Positions 36,427-46,450 of a stretch of 52,062 nt of DNA are shown here, piece after piece. Source of the stretch: BS750m-G4 sp964472195 (GTDB lineage Bacteria; Bacteroidota; Ignavibacteria; Tepidaquicellales; Tepidaquicellaceae); the NCBI GenBank assembly GCA_964472195.1, contig CAYYJH010000007.1, positions 1 through 52,062 on the forward strand, written 5' to 3'. A program made the translations under genes and the position numbers. Numbering within the stretch: the stretch's first letter is position 1; each line of letters opens with the position of its first letter. Below the pieces are notes generated by a model. It had not been told where the DNA came from and did no database searches. It was given only the letters and a program-made list of their open reading frames with translations.

Positions 36427-37530
36427 ATGGATTTACTCTTCCTTATAATTTCTTTGATTTACCTAATATTTCATTTATTATTTTTATTTGGATATATTAA
36501 ATCTAGCTCTCTAAAAAAACAAACCTGTAAAAACAAATTAAGTGTATCGGTTATTGTAGCTGCCCGCAATGAAGAAGCTATTATTTCAAACTGCATTAAG
36601 TTCTTAAAAAAATTAAAATTCGATAAGGATTTACTCGAAATAATCTTAGTGAATGACAAATCTACAGATAAAACTAAGGAGATTATGATAAATGAAACAG
36701 TTGGATACGAACAGTTTAAAGTTTTTGATTCTAACAACCTGGAAACAACAAGTCTGAAAGGAAAAGCTAATGCAATCGATACGGCAATTCGAAAAGCAAC
36801 TGGTGATTTAATATTCACAACAGATGCAGACTGTGAAGTACCTGAGAATTGGATAGAAGAAACAGTAAAATATTATGAAGACAAAACTTCTATGGTCTGC
36901 GGTTTTACTTTGATAAAGGCTCACAAATCCTTATTCGCAAAATTGCAATCACTTGACTGGATTTACTTACTATCATTAGCTTCATGCAGTTCCGGAATAA
37001 AAATGATCTTTAGTTGTCTGGGTAACAACCTTACTTTTACCAGAAATGTTTACAATGAAATAGGTGGATACAAGAAAGTCGGTTTTTCTGTTACCGAAGA
37101 CCTTGCATTGATGAGAACAATTGATGCTGATAAAAAAAACGATATAAAATACCCATTAAACCATCAGGCAATTGTAATGACAGAGCCTTGCAATAGTTTG
37201 AAAGAACTATATAACCAAAAGAGGAGATGGTTCAGAGGAGGTATCGGTATAAATTACCTTGGATACATACTTGGTTTTGAACTCTATACAATGAATTTTA
37301 TACTACTCTTCGGCTTTCTATTTATAAATCCTCTTGCATATTTACTTTTAGTAATAATCAAAATCATCTCTGAACTTCTTATTACTGTTCCTGTTTATAA
37401 AAAATTAAAAATAAAAAATCTGTTTAAGTATTATCCACTGTTTCAAATATACTTTGCAATATACGGTATACTATTACCTTTGAGTTTTGTATTTGGCAAA
37501 GGAATTAACTGGAAAGAAAGAAAATTTTAG
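36427..37530 (+). CDS. Family 2 membrane glycosyltransferase
   Basis: 367 residues. One N-terminal helix, a cytosolic GT-A domain and three or four C-terminal helices. Motifs in order: SVIVAARNEE (41-50), VNDKSTDKT (75-83), DAD (133-135), TED (223-225) and QKRRW (264-268), the processive-type GT2 set. The product is probably an envelope polysaccharide or glycolipid; the sugar is unknown. Its 3' end overlaps the convergent gene by 4 bp. Confidence 0.9.
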   Translation: MDLLFLIISLIYLIFHLLFLFGYIKSSSLKKQTCKNKLSVSVIVAARNEEAIISNCIKFLKKLKFDKDLLEIILVNDKSTDKTKEIMINETVGYEQFKVFDSNNLETTSLKGKANAIDTAIRKATGDLIFTTDADCEVPENWIEETVKYYEDKTSMVCGFTLIKAHKSLFAKLQSLDWIYLLSLASCSSGIKMIFSCLGNNLTFTRNVYNEIGGYKKVGFSVTEDLALMRTIDADKKNDIKYPLNHQAIVMTEPCNSLKELYNQKRRWFRGGIGINYLGYILGFELYTMNFILLFGFLFINPLAYLLLVIIKIISELLITVPVYKKLKIKNLFKYYPLFQIYFAIYGILLPLSFVFGKGINWKERKF

Positions 37531-38183
37531 AATTTTATAAGAGGAAAATGGAAACGAGTCTTTATAGCAAAAGAGCTATAATTCTTTGCATAAGTATATG
37601 TACCATAGATATCAAATATATATAAGGTAATACCTAATCCCCCCGTAATTCCCATAACATTCTCAGATGTTTCGAGTCCTAATATATTTGAAGGCGGTGA
37701 GATTTCTCTTTGAATTGTTAAATACTTTGCTTCGAGAGTAACAAATGGTATCGTAAAATCCGATTTTATATATTTATTTAAAATCATATCCAGGCTTACT
37801 CCAAATGAGTTTATAGTAGTTTTAAATATATCCAAACGGTTTATTGTTTTGAATTCTACATCACCATTATTTAATTGTTGCTGAAACATACCGCCAATAA
37901 CAAAAGGATAAATATCCTTCGACGCAAATTCCAATTTGAATCCATACGTGATACCTGTTTTAGCAGTATTACTGAATTCACGAAATGGGAATTCTAATCC
38001 AACCATCGGTGATATAAAAAGACCTCCAGCACTTTTACTCACTGATAGATCAAACGGGCTATTACTTTTTAATGATTGTACTCCAGATTTCTTCAGAAAA
38101 CTATAATCATTAACCTGTGAATATATTATTGAACTTTGAAGGAACAAGATAATAATTACACAAAGGATTTTTTTTCTAAACAT
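37527..38183 (-). CDS. Outer-membrane-type beta-barrel protein
   Basis: 218 residues. Signal peptide about 1-22 (ending IIYSQ). Strand-rich body with GGLFISPMVGLEFPF, TYGFKLEFASK, FGVSLDMILNKYI and a terminus ending in FPLIKF. General layout matches the protein at 5052-5606. Function unknown. Last gene of a minus-strand run that starts at 42194. Confidence 0.72.
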   Translation of the reverse strand: MFRKKILCVIIILFLQSSIIYSQVNDYSFLKKSGVQSLKSNSPFDLSVSKSAGGLFISPMVGLEFPFREFSNTAKTGITYGFKLEFASKDIYPFVIGGMFQQQLNNGDVEFKTINRLDIFKTTINSFGVSLDMILNKYIKSDFTIPFVTLEAKYLTIQREISPPSNILGLETSENVMGITGGLGITLYIFDIYGTYTYAKNYSSFAIKTRFHFPLIKF

Positions 38184-38203
38184 TTTCTTTGTTTACTAAT
38201 TGT

Positions 38204-39106
38204 TTAAAATTTATTATTAATTTTAAATTTGTCCAGCACTTTATTTAACTCTCCTGCTTCAACTTTAGTAATACTTCTTTTCTTTAAAGCTACTCCAATT
38301 GTTTCTTTCGCAAGTGATGTATAAAATGGAATCAACGAAGGATTCTCTTCTGATATTGATTGCAAATGTCCTTTAATGGTAATCAACTCATTTCTTTCGT
38401 ATGGACCTGTCAACGATTTAACATAACCATGCTGTGATATATTTAACAAGGTCTCAATAATAATTGGTTCAAAGATTTTATAAGTTTTTTCTTCATTTAA
38501 TCCTATCATTTTAATTATATCAGAAAGTATATTAACATAAGTAACAAGAAAATTTGATGCAATTACACATGCAGTATGGTAAATAAACTTTTTTTCTTTT
38601 GGAATTTCAATATAAGAAGATTTAAATTTTTTACACAACTCCTTTTGGAATTTCTTTGCTATTATTCCACCTTCAATTCCAAAATAAATGCCTTTAAGAA
38701 CTTCGCTCCTTCTAATGTAAAACCTGTTAAATGTTTGTATCGGGTGAAAGGAACCAACCCGGCTCTTACTTATATTTAGAGAATTAAAAACATCTGAATT
38801 AAGTGCACCGCTTGTATGCAATATAATTTTACCACTGTAATCAATCTTTAAAGATTGTAATTTTTTGATGACACTTTCTATAATATTATCCTGTACTGAA
38901 ATTATTACAACGTCAGACACCTTGATGAATTCCTTTTTATACCTGCTTGAGTATTTAAATACTTTTGAGTTCTTCGCAATTCGACTAACTCTTGAAAGAT
39001 TTTTATCTATGAGATATACATTTTGAAATTCTGCTTCAATAAATTCAAAAGCTAATGCAGAGCCAACCTTTCCTACACCTATCAAACAAATTGATCTTTC
39101 ATTCAT
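38204..39106 (-). CDS. Rossmann-like and DUF2520 domain protein
   Basis: 300 residues. An N-terminal NAD(P)-binding fold with GVGKVGSAL (10-18) is followed by VVIISVQDNIIESVI and the conserved ILHTSGAL and GSFHPIQTF. The helical C-terminal DUF2520 region starts at about 165 (YHTACVIASNFLVTYVN, TGPYERNE). It resembles 6-phosphogluconate/ketopantoate-type dehydrogenases, but the substrate is not established. It lies 9 bp after dtd on the same strand. Confidence 0.87.
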   Translation of the reverse strand: MNERSICLIGVGKVGSALAFEFIEAEFQNVYLIDKNLSRVSRIAKNSKVFKYSSRYKKEFIKVSDVVIISVQDNIIESVIKKLQSLKIDYSGKIILHTSGALNSDVFNSLNISKSRVGSFHPIQTFNRFYIRRSEVLKGIYFGIEGGIIAKKFQKELCKKFKSSYIEIPKEKKFIYHTACVIASNFLVTYVNILSDIIKMIGLNEEKTYKIFEPIIIETLLNISQHGYVKSLTGPYERNELITIKGHLQSISEENPSLIPFYTSLAKETIGVALKKRSITKVEAGELNKVLDKFKINNKF

Positions 39107-39115
39107 ATCTCTGAA

Positions 39116-39565
39116 TTAATTTCTTTCGAGTATAATAGTAACTGGTCCGTCATTTTCAAGTTTAATTTTCATAAAAGCTGCGAACACTCCCCCAAATACT
39201 TTATCACTTTTGTAATACTCTCTCAATTCATCTAAGAACTTATCGTAAAGAGCAGAAGCTTTTTCAGGTTTCTCCGCAAATATAAAACTCGGTCTATTAC
39301 CGCTTTTTTCATTATCTGAACAAAGAGTAAACTGGGATATCACAAGAACTTCCCCATCAACATCCTTAAGACTTAAATTCATTTTTCCATTCTCGTCTGG
39401 AAATATTCTCAATTCTATTACTTTCTTTACTAATGTTTTGAGAGAGGTTTCCGTATCACCTTTTTTAATTCCGAGCAAAACGAGAAAACCTCTTCCAATT
39501 TTATTATGAACCTTATCTTCAATAATGACACTTGCTTCGGAAACCCTTTGGACAACTGCTATCAT
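39116..39565 (-). CDS. dtd: D-aminoacyl-tRNA deacylase
   Basis: 149 residues, the standard DTD length. It removes D-amino acids (and Gly mischarged on tRNA-Ala) from tRNA. Active-site sequences are SQFTLCSD and the Gly-cisPro motif in GNRPSF. N-terminus MIAVVQRVSEASV is typical. It overlaps prmC by 4 bp. Confidence 0.95.
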   Translation of the reverse strand: MIAVVQRVSEASVIIEDKVHNKIGRGFLVLLGIKKGDTETSLKTLVKKVIELRIFPDENGKMNLSLKDVDGEVLVISQFTLCSDNEKSGNRPSFIFAEKPEKASALYDKFLDELREYYKSDKVFGGVFAAFMKIKLENDGPVTIILERN

Positions 39566-40443
39566 AAGATAATCTTTAACACTCTGTATATTTTACTGTA
39601 ATCTTCAAAAAATTTAAAATCGTTAAACCTCATTTTTTCCAATAACAAATCGAGTTCATATTTTTGGTTATATCCGATTTCAAAAAATGCCTTCGTACCT
39701 TTTTTACAGTTTGAAAACAAATCAAACAACTTTTTGAAATATTTCAAACCATCAGCACCATCAGATAAAGAATTTTTTGGTTCAAAGTGTTTTATCTCAT
39801 CATCGAGTTTATCGTACTCTTCTTTTGAGATATAGGGAGGATTAGATACTATATAATCATATTTCTCATTAAAGGATTTAATATCAAACAGGTTGTTCTT
39901 CTGGAATACAACATCGCTATCATCAACACTATTTAATTCTTTGTTGCTTTTAGCAACGTTAATAACAACATCGGAAATATCAATTGCTTTTATCAAATGC
40001 GCAATCCCATTTTTGTTTAACTCTTTAGATAATGAAATTGATATACAACCAGAACCCGTTCCTATTTCAAAAATATTAACCTGTTTCTTCCCTGAATTCT
40101 TAATATCATCGAGAACTTTTTCAATTAATATTTCAGTATCGGGGCGTGGTATCAAAACATTTTTGTTTACTACAAAATCATATCCATAAAAATTCGTCTT
40201 ACCTAAAATATACTGTAGCGGTTCTTTATGAAGGCGTCTTTTCAATAATACTTTAAATGAATTGACTTCATCTTTTGACAAAGGTTTATCAAAATCCATA
40301 TATAAACGAACTCTTTCGCATTTTAACACCTCTGATAACATTAATTCAACATTCAAGCGAGAATCACTTATATTTTCCTTTTCTAAAAGCTCACAGGAAA
40401 AGTTTAGTATTTCCAATAACGTCTTAAGTTTTTTCTCAGGCAT
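39562..40443 (-). CDS. prmC: Release factor glutamine methyltransferase
   Basis: 293 residues. It methylates the GGQ glutamine of RF1/RF2 using SAM. The helical N-terminal RF-binding domain (1-75) is followed by IPRPDTE (98-104), SAM motif EIGTGSG (126-132) and catalytic NPPY (201-204). Start follows the amidohydrolase stop by 17 bp; the end overlaps dtd. Confidence 0.95.
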   Translation of the reverse strand: MPEKKLKTLLEILNFSCELLEKENISDSRLNVELMLSEVLKCERVRLYMDFDKPLSKDEVNSFKVLLKRRLHKEPLQYILGKTNFYGYDFVVNKNVLIPRPDTEILIEKVLDDIKNSGKKQVNIFEIGTGSGCISISLSKELNKNGIAHLIKAIDISDVVINVAKSNKELNSVDDSDVVFQKNNLFDIKSFNEKYDYIVSNPPYISKEEYDKLDDEIKHFEPKNSLSDGADGLKYFKKLFDLFSNCKKGTKAFFEIGYNQKYELDLLLEKMRFNDFKFFEDYSKIYRVLKIIL

Positions 40444-40460
40444 TTACTTTCAAATTTACT

Positions 40461-42194
40461 CTATTTTCCCGCAGGCTGCTTTTCGTTAGCAAGCTCATAT
40501 ACGACTTCACCATTTATGATTGTCTTGAGAACTTTAGTTTTGAGTAATGCTTTATTGTCAGAGTTGAAAATATCATTCGATATCACAATCATGTCTGCAA
40601 ATTTTCCAATTTCCAGACTGCCTTTTGTATTCTCTTCAAAAGAAGAATATGCAGCCCAAACCGTATATGATTTAATTGCTTCAATCAATGATATCTTTTG
40701 ATCTATATTTGGAACATCTGCGAAAGCAGTATCTGTGAATTGTCTTGTAGTTAAATAATAAATCTGAATAAACGGGCTGATCTGATGAAAAGGAAAATCT
40801 GAACCGGTGGTAATCATCCCAGCTGATTCTACTAACGAACTCCACAAAGCAAAATCGCTGATATTTTTGGGAGCAATCCGCTCATTTATTATAAACATAT
40901 CTTCCATGCAAATGTCCGGTCTTACTGAAGGAATTATTTTTAAAGATTTCATCCTTTCTAGGTCTGGTTGTTCAATAAACTCAACATGCTCCAGAACAGT
41001 CCTGTGATCGCCCTCATTCTTTTCTTTCAGAACTTTTTCTATCGCATTAAGTGATGATTTTACTGCACGGTCACCTACAGCTTTTACCATTAATTGAAAA
41101 TTCTTATCATAGGCTTTCCTGAATATCTTCTCAATATCGAATTCATCGCTGTAAGGAACTTTCCTTAGAGGTTCCTCATTATAGTCGTCTCTCATTGCAG
41201 CATCCTGTATTAAAAATGCACCGTCATAATCAAGAGATACGGCTCTAACAGTCAGTTTATTTTTATAATCTACCTCTATTCCTTTCTGTAAATACTCATC
41301 GAATGTTTTTTCATTACCCGTCAATACTGCATAGACTCTTATAGGAAGTTTTCCTTTGTCAATCATTTCTTTAAACAGATCGATTGCATAACTTCCAACA
41401 GTCCTGTCATGAACTTCTGTAATTCCATATTTCAACAATTCCGCTGAACCTTTTTCGACAAATTTCAGTAATTCCTCCTTAGATAATTCGGGTACTTTTT
41501 CTTTTACGAGATTCACTGCTGAATCGTATAACATTCCGGTTGGTACTCCGTTTTCATCTTTCTCAATCTCACCACCAACAGGAGATGGTGTATCCTCATA
41601 GATTTGCAATGTCTCAAGTAATTTTGTATTACACCAAACTGTGTTTGCTGCAAGATTAATAAGATAAACATTATGATTCGGAGCAACTTCATCGAGAGTA
41701 GTTCTATCCATTTCAATCAGTTCTTCTTCCGGTATATTGAGTTCGTTCCATCCATAACCTCCAATCCAGTCACCATCCTTTGAAGTTTGAATTTTTTGGT
41801 TGATAAGATCTTGTACCTCTTTCAGACTTTTTACAAAAGCTAAATTTAAAAAATTAAGATTCTTGGAAAACTCTATGAGAGAACCATCAGAATCTATGAA
41901 CCCCGGTAGTACAACCTTACCTTCAAGGTCTATTACATTTTCAACATCATACTTTTCCTTGAAATCAGCAGACGATCCAACATCAATTATTTTTCCATCT
42001 AAAACAGCAATGGCTTCTACCACTGTATTGTTATCATCAAATGTATAAATTTTCCCATTCTTATAAATAGTATCAGGTGTCTTTGAGCAAGACATTAAAA
42101 ACAAACCAGACGTTAGAATTATAATTATAATCGGTAACATATACTTACTCATACGAGAGACCATATTCTGCAGAAAAATTGATTTTGTGAACAT
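40461..42194 (-). CDS. YtcJ-like amidohydrolase lipoprotein lacking the first HxH
   Basis: 577 residues. Lipobox LFLMSC (Cys36) suggests a lipoprotein; a start at Met15 would give a shorter signal. The amidohydrolase_3 fold is clear: IYKNGKIYTFDDNNTVVEAI, VVLPGFIDSDGSL, GYGWNELN, HRTVLEHVEF and TGSDFPFHQISPF near the end. The metal motif normally HxH after PGFID is D103-G-S105, so two usual metal ligands are absent while the later ones are present. Activity may be altered or lost. First gene of the prmC/dtd run. Substrate unknown. Confidence 0.87.
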   Translation of the reverse strand: MFTKSIFLQNMVSRMSKYMLPIIIIILTSGLFLMSCSKTPDTIYKNGKIYTFDDNNTVVEAIAVLDGKIIDVGSSADFKEKYDVENVIDLEGKVVLPGFIDSDGSLIEFSKNLNFLNLAFVKSLKEVQDLINQKIQTSKDGDWIGGYGWNELNIPEEELIEMDRTTLDEVAPNHNVYLINLAANTVWCNTKLLETLQIYEDTPSPVGGEIEKDENGVPTGMLYDSAVNLVKEKVPELSKEELLKFVEKGSAELLKYGITEVHDRTVGSYAIDLFKEMIDKGKLPIRVYAVLTGNEKTFDEYLQKGIEVDYKNKLTVRAVSLDYDGAFLIQDAAMRDDYNEEPLRKVPYSDEFDIEKIFRKAYDKNFQLMVKAVGDRAVKSSLNAIEKVLKEKNEGDHRTVLEHVEFIEQPDLERMKSLKIIPSVRPDICMEDMFIINERIAPKNISDFALWSSLVESAGMITTGSDFPFHQISPFIQIYYLTTRQFTDTAFADVPNIDQKISLIEAIKSYTVWAAYSSFEENTKGSLEIGKFADMIVISNDIFNSDNKALLKTKVLKTIINGEVVYELANEKQPAGK

Positions 42195-42398
42195 TTTTAT
42201 TATAAAATTTATTTTATAAAAAAGTAAATTAACATAGCAAAATAAGCACTCTTTTGAAATGCATTTTTACCGTAAAACAAACCTTAAATGGAATAATTTA
42301 ACTGTCATATTAATTTATAGGTTATACTATTTTTTTTAACAAATGTATTGAAATATGTTTCGTATATTTATATCTTTATTAAAAGTAAAACATTGAAC

Positions 42399-42857
42399 AT
42401 GAAAAAAAATTTTTCAATGAAGAAACTTTACTATTCAATTAGTGAAGTCAGCAAAATAACAGAACTCGAACAGTATGTATTGAGATACTGGGAAACTGAG
42501 TTTGAACTACTAAAACCAGCAAAGAATCTTGCTGGAAACCGAATCTACACTAACAAAGACATCAAGCTTATACTTCATATTAAAAAGCTTCTTAGAAATG
42601 AAAAGTACACCATCGAAGGTGCAAAGAAACTCTTAAAAAATTATACCAAAAAAGAAGAGGAAGCAGAAAGTTCTCATTACGATTCTCCTGAAACACGCTC
42701 AAATATGAAAATGGTATCAAAAGGTGAGCTAAGTTTGTTCAATGAAAAAAAAGATGAGAGTTCAGACAAAGAATCGGAGACTGTTAATGAAAATCTAAAG
42801 AAGGATTTAAAAGAGTTGAGATTATTCCTTAATGATTTGCTTGATGATATAAAATAA
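42399..42857 (+). CDS. MerR-family transcriptional regulator
   Basis: 152 residues from ATG 42399 (an ATG at 42417 is equally possible; one at 42348 is less likely because the added residues are not MerR-like). A single MerR winged helix spans about 8-75: YYSISEVSKITELEQYVLRY, WETEFELLKPAKNLAGNRIY and KDIKLILHIKKLL. The C-terminal part is acidic and helical, with no Cys effector-binding pattern. It resembles the MlrA-like MerR proteins common in Bacteroidota. Target unknown. Confidence 0.88.
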   Translation: MKKNFSMKKLYYSISEVSKITELEQYVLRYWETEFELLKPAKNLAGNRIYTNKDIKLILHIKKLLRNEKYTIEGAKKLLKNYTKKEEEAESSHYDSPETRSNMKMVSKGELSLFNEKKDESSDKESETVNENLKKDLKELRLFLNDLLDDIK

Positions 42858-43142
42858 AAATGCATCACTAATTATGTTGATGTTTCTGACTACATAACTC
42901 CCACAGAAAAAAAAATTACTTTTTCTAAACTGTACACACAATCTTTCATACAAAACAACCTATCCTTTTTTATTCAGATTCACAATAAAATTTACAGAAT
43001 CCAAATCGAAACTTGTTAAACAAATAACATATAGGAAAACTTCTACAGTCATAAACCACTGATAATATTTATTTCATTATTTACATAACTCTGTAAGCTG
43101 GCTTTTTTCATTTTAATACATTATGTAAATTTACAATAGAAT

Positions 43143-44825
43143 ATGATTTCGAGTATCGAAAATATAATCATTACTATCCGTGAGAAGCATTACCAGGGTA
43201 AAGCTGTCTTGTTACTTCTTCTTATTGTGTGTTTATTTAAGTTACCTCTAACTCTTACGTCTGACATACAACCATGGGATGAAGGAATGTATGCTGTTAG
43301 AGTTCTTTCAATACACATTAATGGAGATTTCTTTGACCAGAGTTTACACTCCATTGCTGGTCTTGATTCCGGTTCACATCCTCCTCTCTTCATCTGGTTG
43401 GGATATTTCGCAACCTTAATCTTTGGTATTAATGATGTCGTCTTAAAATTAATCCCTTTTACTTTTGCACTGCTTTGTGTTGTATTCTTAATAAGAATCG
43501 GTAAGGAGATTGGCTCATTTGAAACGGGTTTCCTCTCGGCATTGATATTTATCGGCACTTACCTTTTTAGTGTGTACTCAAAGAGATTTCAACTTGATAT
43601 TCCAGTAACGTTTTTTATCATCACATCATTTTATTTTTTTATTTTGTATATAAACAAAAATGTAAAATATTATTTAATTCTTAGCGGGATTGCCTTCGGT
43701 TTATGTCTGATGACAAAAGCATTAGTAGGTTTTTATATTCCCATAATTTTATTTCTAACTTTTCTATTCCTGAGAAAAAGAATCAGCATTAAATTATCAG
43801 ACATTATGATTATAACATGTACAGGAGTTGTTATTGCTCTACCTTGGCATGCATTTATGATATTTAAACACGGAAGCGAATTTACAGACTACCTGTTTGG
43901 CTTTCATTTATTCAGCAGGGCTGTAGAAAGCCATGAAGGCATTAAAACAAAAGGTTCATTATATTTTGTTAACATTTTAATGAACAACATTCCGTTTGGA
44001 ATCTTATTACTTATGTCACTTGCAAAAGATGTTAGGAATTACATACATCTGAATTGGAAAAAAATATTTCTGTGGATATGGTTCTTATCGGGTTTCATTA
44101 CAATTTCAATATTCCAAACAAAACTCGAAACATACCTTCTGCCATTTCTTGCACCCGCATGCATCTTACTTGTAATTTACTTATTCAATGCGGATATTAA
44201 ATCATTAAACGAAAAAGCAATTATACTGATGTTGACCTTGTTTAACATCACATGGTTAATTTCTCAATCCTTCAGGAATGAAATCAAAGAATTTATTTAT
44301 CATCAGGGTTACATCGAAATAATTATTATTATCATTTCTTTTGCCGTCGTAGTCCTCATATTATACTACATCATTAAATCCCTGCTATTAAAAATAAATT
44401 TACGATCAACGTTTATTGTTATCGTTATTGTTTTTTTCTTTTCATCTAACATTTACTTTCTTGTCAACGTCCCTTTGTTTGAAAATGGCTTTGTCCTATC
44501 TGAAATTAAAGATGAAATAGATAGAAGCGGAAGAGAAAATATTGTATACGTGAGCACAGACTACAAATTTAATCCACAGTTCACGTATTACTTCAAAGGT
44601 ATCGACCTCGGTTGGAAGGACAAGCACACTTACGAACTGGTTGACCTCAAAAACGGAGTAGAGAATACACGGAAACGCATGGAAAAATTAAATCACGGGA
44701 AATATTTTATAATAGTAGAGCGTGATAACCTGAATCCCGGAACCTACCACGATTCAAAACTCTTCGTACCAGATAGATTCAAGCTTGTAAAAAAACATCA
44801 CGGGTATGAGTTGTATAAAGATTGA
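43143..44825 (+). CDS. GT39/ArnT-like membrane glycosyltransferase
   Basis: 560 residues with about 11 membrane segments. D46-E47 in IQPWDEGMYAVR and SHPPLFIWLGY in the first large loop are the GT-C/ArnT signature for polyprenyl-phosphate-sugar dependent transfer. LSGIAFGLCLMTKALVGFYIP is another conserved part. The soluble C-terminus covers about 450-560. Acceptor unknown; lipid A, protein or envelope glycan are options. It is flanked by long gene-free stretches and looks monocistronic. Confidence 0.88.
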   Translation: MISSIENIIITIREKHYQGKAVLLLLLIVCLFKLPLTLTSDIQPWDEGMYAVRVLSIHINGDFFDQSLHSIAGLDSGSHPPLFIWLGYFATLIFGINDVVLKLIPFTFALLCVVFLIRIGKEIGSFETGFLSALIFIGTYLFSVYSKRFQLDIPVTFFIITSFYFFILYINKNVKYYLILSGIAFGLCLMTKALVGFYIPIILFLTFLFLRKRISIKLSDIMIITCTGVVIALPWHAFMIFKHGSEFTDYLFGFHLFSRAVESHEGIKTKGSLYFVNILMNNIPFGILLLMSLAKDVRNYIHLNWKKIFLWIWFLSGFITISIFQTKLETYLLPFLAPACILLVIYLFNADIKSLNEKAIILMLTLFNITWLISQSFRNEIKEFIYHQGYIEIIIIIISFAVVVLILYYIIKSLLLKINLRSTFIVIVIVFFFSSNIYFLVNVPLFENGFVLSEIKDEIDRSGRENIVYVSTDYKFNPQFTYYFKGIDLGWKDKHTYELVDLKNGVENTRKRMEKLNHGKYFIIVERDNLNPGTYHDSKLFVPDRFKLVKKHHGYELYKD

Positions 44826-45265
44826 TATATCTGTCCGAATACGTTTTATCTGATTACAAAATTTAAAATTAACAATAAATTTACGGCAAAGAAGTAATCT
44901 TCTGTATTGTAACGAGTATTCAGCAATCCTTCAGAACACTTCGAAAAAAGCGAAATCGATAGTTTGAATTCTATTTTTTGTAAAATAATTTTACCTTTAC
45001 AAATGCGATATTTGTAACCCCCCTATCCCCCCTTTGCGAAAGGGGGGGAAGGCGAAGCCAGGGGGTTGCTCTTAACTCCCCTGCCCGACGGAATACTGCC
45101 AGCCTGCAACAGGCAGGTGTCAGGTCATACGTAGCACCCCTTCGGGGAAAGACCTGACATAACAGAAATAATAGATGAACATGTTTGTATCAAAACCTCC
45201 CACACAAATCAATACCATCTTTCACATCAATTTGTTATTTTATCATTAAATAAAAACATTTCATC
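44826..45265. repeat. Gene-free stretch with GC-rich palindromic repeat island
   Basis: No coding sequence seen. Between 44996 and 45160 there are several inverted repeats: TTACAAAT/ATTTGTAA; CCCCCCTTT (45027-45035) with AAAGGGGGG (45039-45047) inside an outer AACCCCC/GGGGGTT pair; a CCTG-rich segment (CCTGCAACAGGCAGG, 45103-45117); and TGTCAGGTC (45118-45126) with GACCTGACA (45151-45159) enclosing CCCCTTCGGGG. The GC content is far above the surroundings. It looks like composite REP/intergenic repeat units. Confidence 0.7.
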
Positions 45266-46450
45266 ATGTCACAAAGATATTATACAACTTCACCATACAG
45301 AACAAAACCCCGCAAGTTCAAGGGCTGGGGCTGTCTTATGTTCATACTCGTTCCGATTGTGCTCATAATATTAATCATAGTCGGAATCTTTTTCATTTAC
45401 CCGAAACTTTCACCCAACTCCTTAAAAGGCGACCTTGTCGATATGACGTACGTAGCCGGCAAAGACGGGAGCGGTAAGCTCTGGGTAGTATCCGACGGCT
45501 CGTTCTATTACGTCAGCTCTTACGAAACTCCCGGGCATAAAGAATGGGGCTCGAAATGTCTTTTCTGTAAGCTTTATACTTATATTTACGACCCTGTCGA
45601 AAAGAAGGTCATACAAAAAATTCAAACGGACTATGATGGACTCCCTCCAAAACCCCAACTTTTTTACATAGATAACTATGTATGGAAAATAAGTAGAGAG
45701 CAGTTCGAAAATGAACCTGCTATTAACAAATACAATGCTGAAACCGGTGAAGAGATAATGGACACGAAGAGCTTCATAAAAAAATTTCCACAATTAAGTA
45801 CTGGAATCATAGAGTTACATATAAACGAAAATCCATTAGCATTAGACATCACAACATCAGATGGTCAAAACTTCTTTTATTTACTTAATTATGATACTCT
45901 ATTTACTGACAGGAGGGATATGAATAAGTTTATCAAAAATACTAAAACAGAAATTAAAACGGCATTTATGTTAGAAGAGGAATCCGGTACACCGCGGAAG
46001 ATACTTTACAAAGTTAAAGGACCGGCTTCGATTATGCAGGATAATCACATATTAAGCAGCCAGCTTGATGATCCCGATTACCTGAAACGGCATTACAACT
46101 CCGAAAGTACATTACTGACACCCGATAGAGTTTTCATCGAAGGGATTATACTCTGCTACACGGAAGATGCTGCAGTAATACTCCACCAAAACCGCGTGGG
46201 GAAAAAAGCAGACAGGCTACTCACATGCGTTGACGCGAATGGTGAAGTTCGCTGGACAATACCGCCCACAGAATTATTCGAAGAACTCAAAATTGATGAA
46301 GAAGAAGACCCGTTTTCAAAAATCTTCTTTATGAAAGATAATATCAGCGGAAGCATCTCCGGTAATGTAATGATATTCAAACTTACACCTGTCGGTATCA
46401 TAGGATTTGATTTTCAAACAGGAAAGAAGTTATGGACAGTTGAGTTTTAA
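45266..46450 (+). CDS. Membrane-anchored propeller-like protein (PA2928-like)
   Basis: 394 residues. A basic N-terminus and one membrane helix (about 24-46, LMFILVPIVLIILIIVGIFF) place the rest outside the cytoplasm. It has GSGKLWVVSDGSFYYVSSYE, the Cys pair in KCLFCKLYTYIYDP and a closing GFDFQTGKKLWTVEF, a quinoprotein-propeller-like unit. The pattern recalls PA2928-family proteins; this is from memory and unconfirmed. Function unknown. It stands alone between two repeat islands. Confidence 0.75.
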   Translation: MSQRYYTTSPYRTKPRKFKGWGCLMFILVPIVLIILIIVGIFFIYPKLSPNSLKGDLVDMTYVAGKDGSGKLWVVSDGSFYYVSSYETPGHKEWGSKCLFCKLYTYIYDPVEKKVIQKIQTDYDGLPPKPQLFYIDNYVWKISREQFENEPAINKYNAETGEEIMDTKSFIKKFPQLSTGIIELHINENPLALDITTSDGQNFFYLLNYDTLFTDRRDMNKFIKNTKTEIKTAFMLEEESGTPRKILYKVKGPASIMQDNHILSSQLDDPDYLKRHYNSESTLLTPDRVFIEGIILCYTEDAAVILHQNRVGKKADRLLTCVDANGEVRWTIPPTELFEELKIDEEEDPFSKIFFMKDNISGSISGNVMIFKLTPVGIIGFDFQTGKKLWTVEF

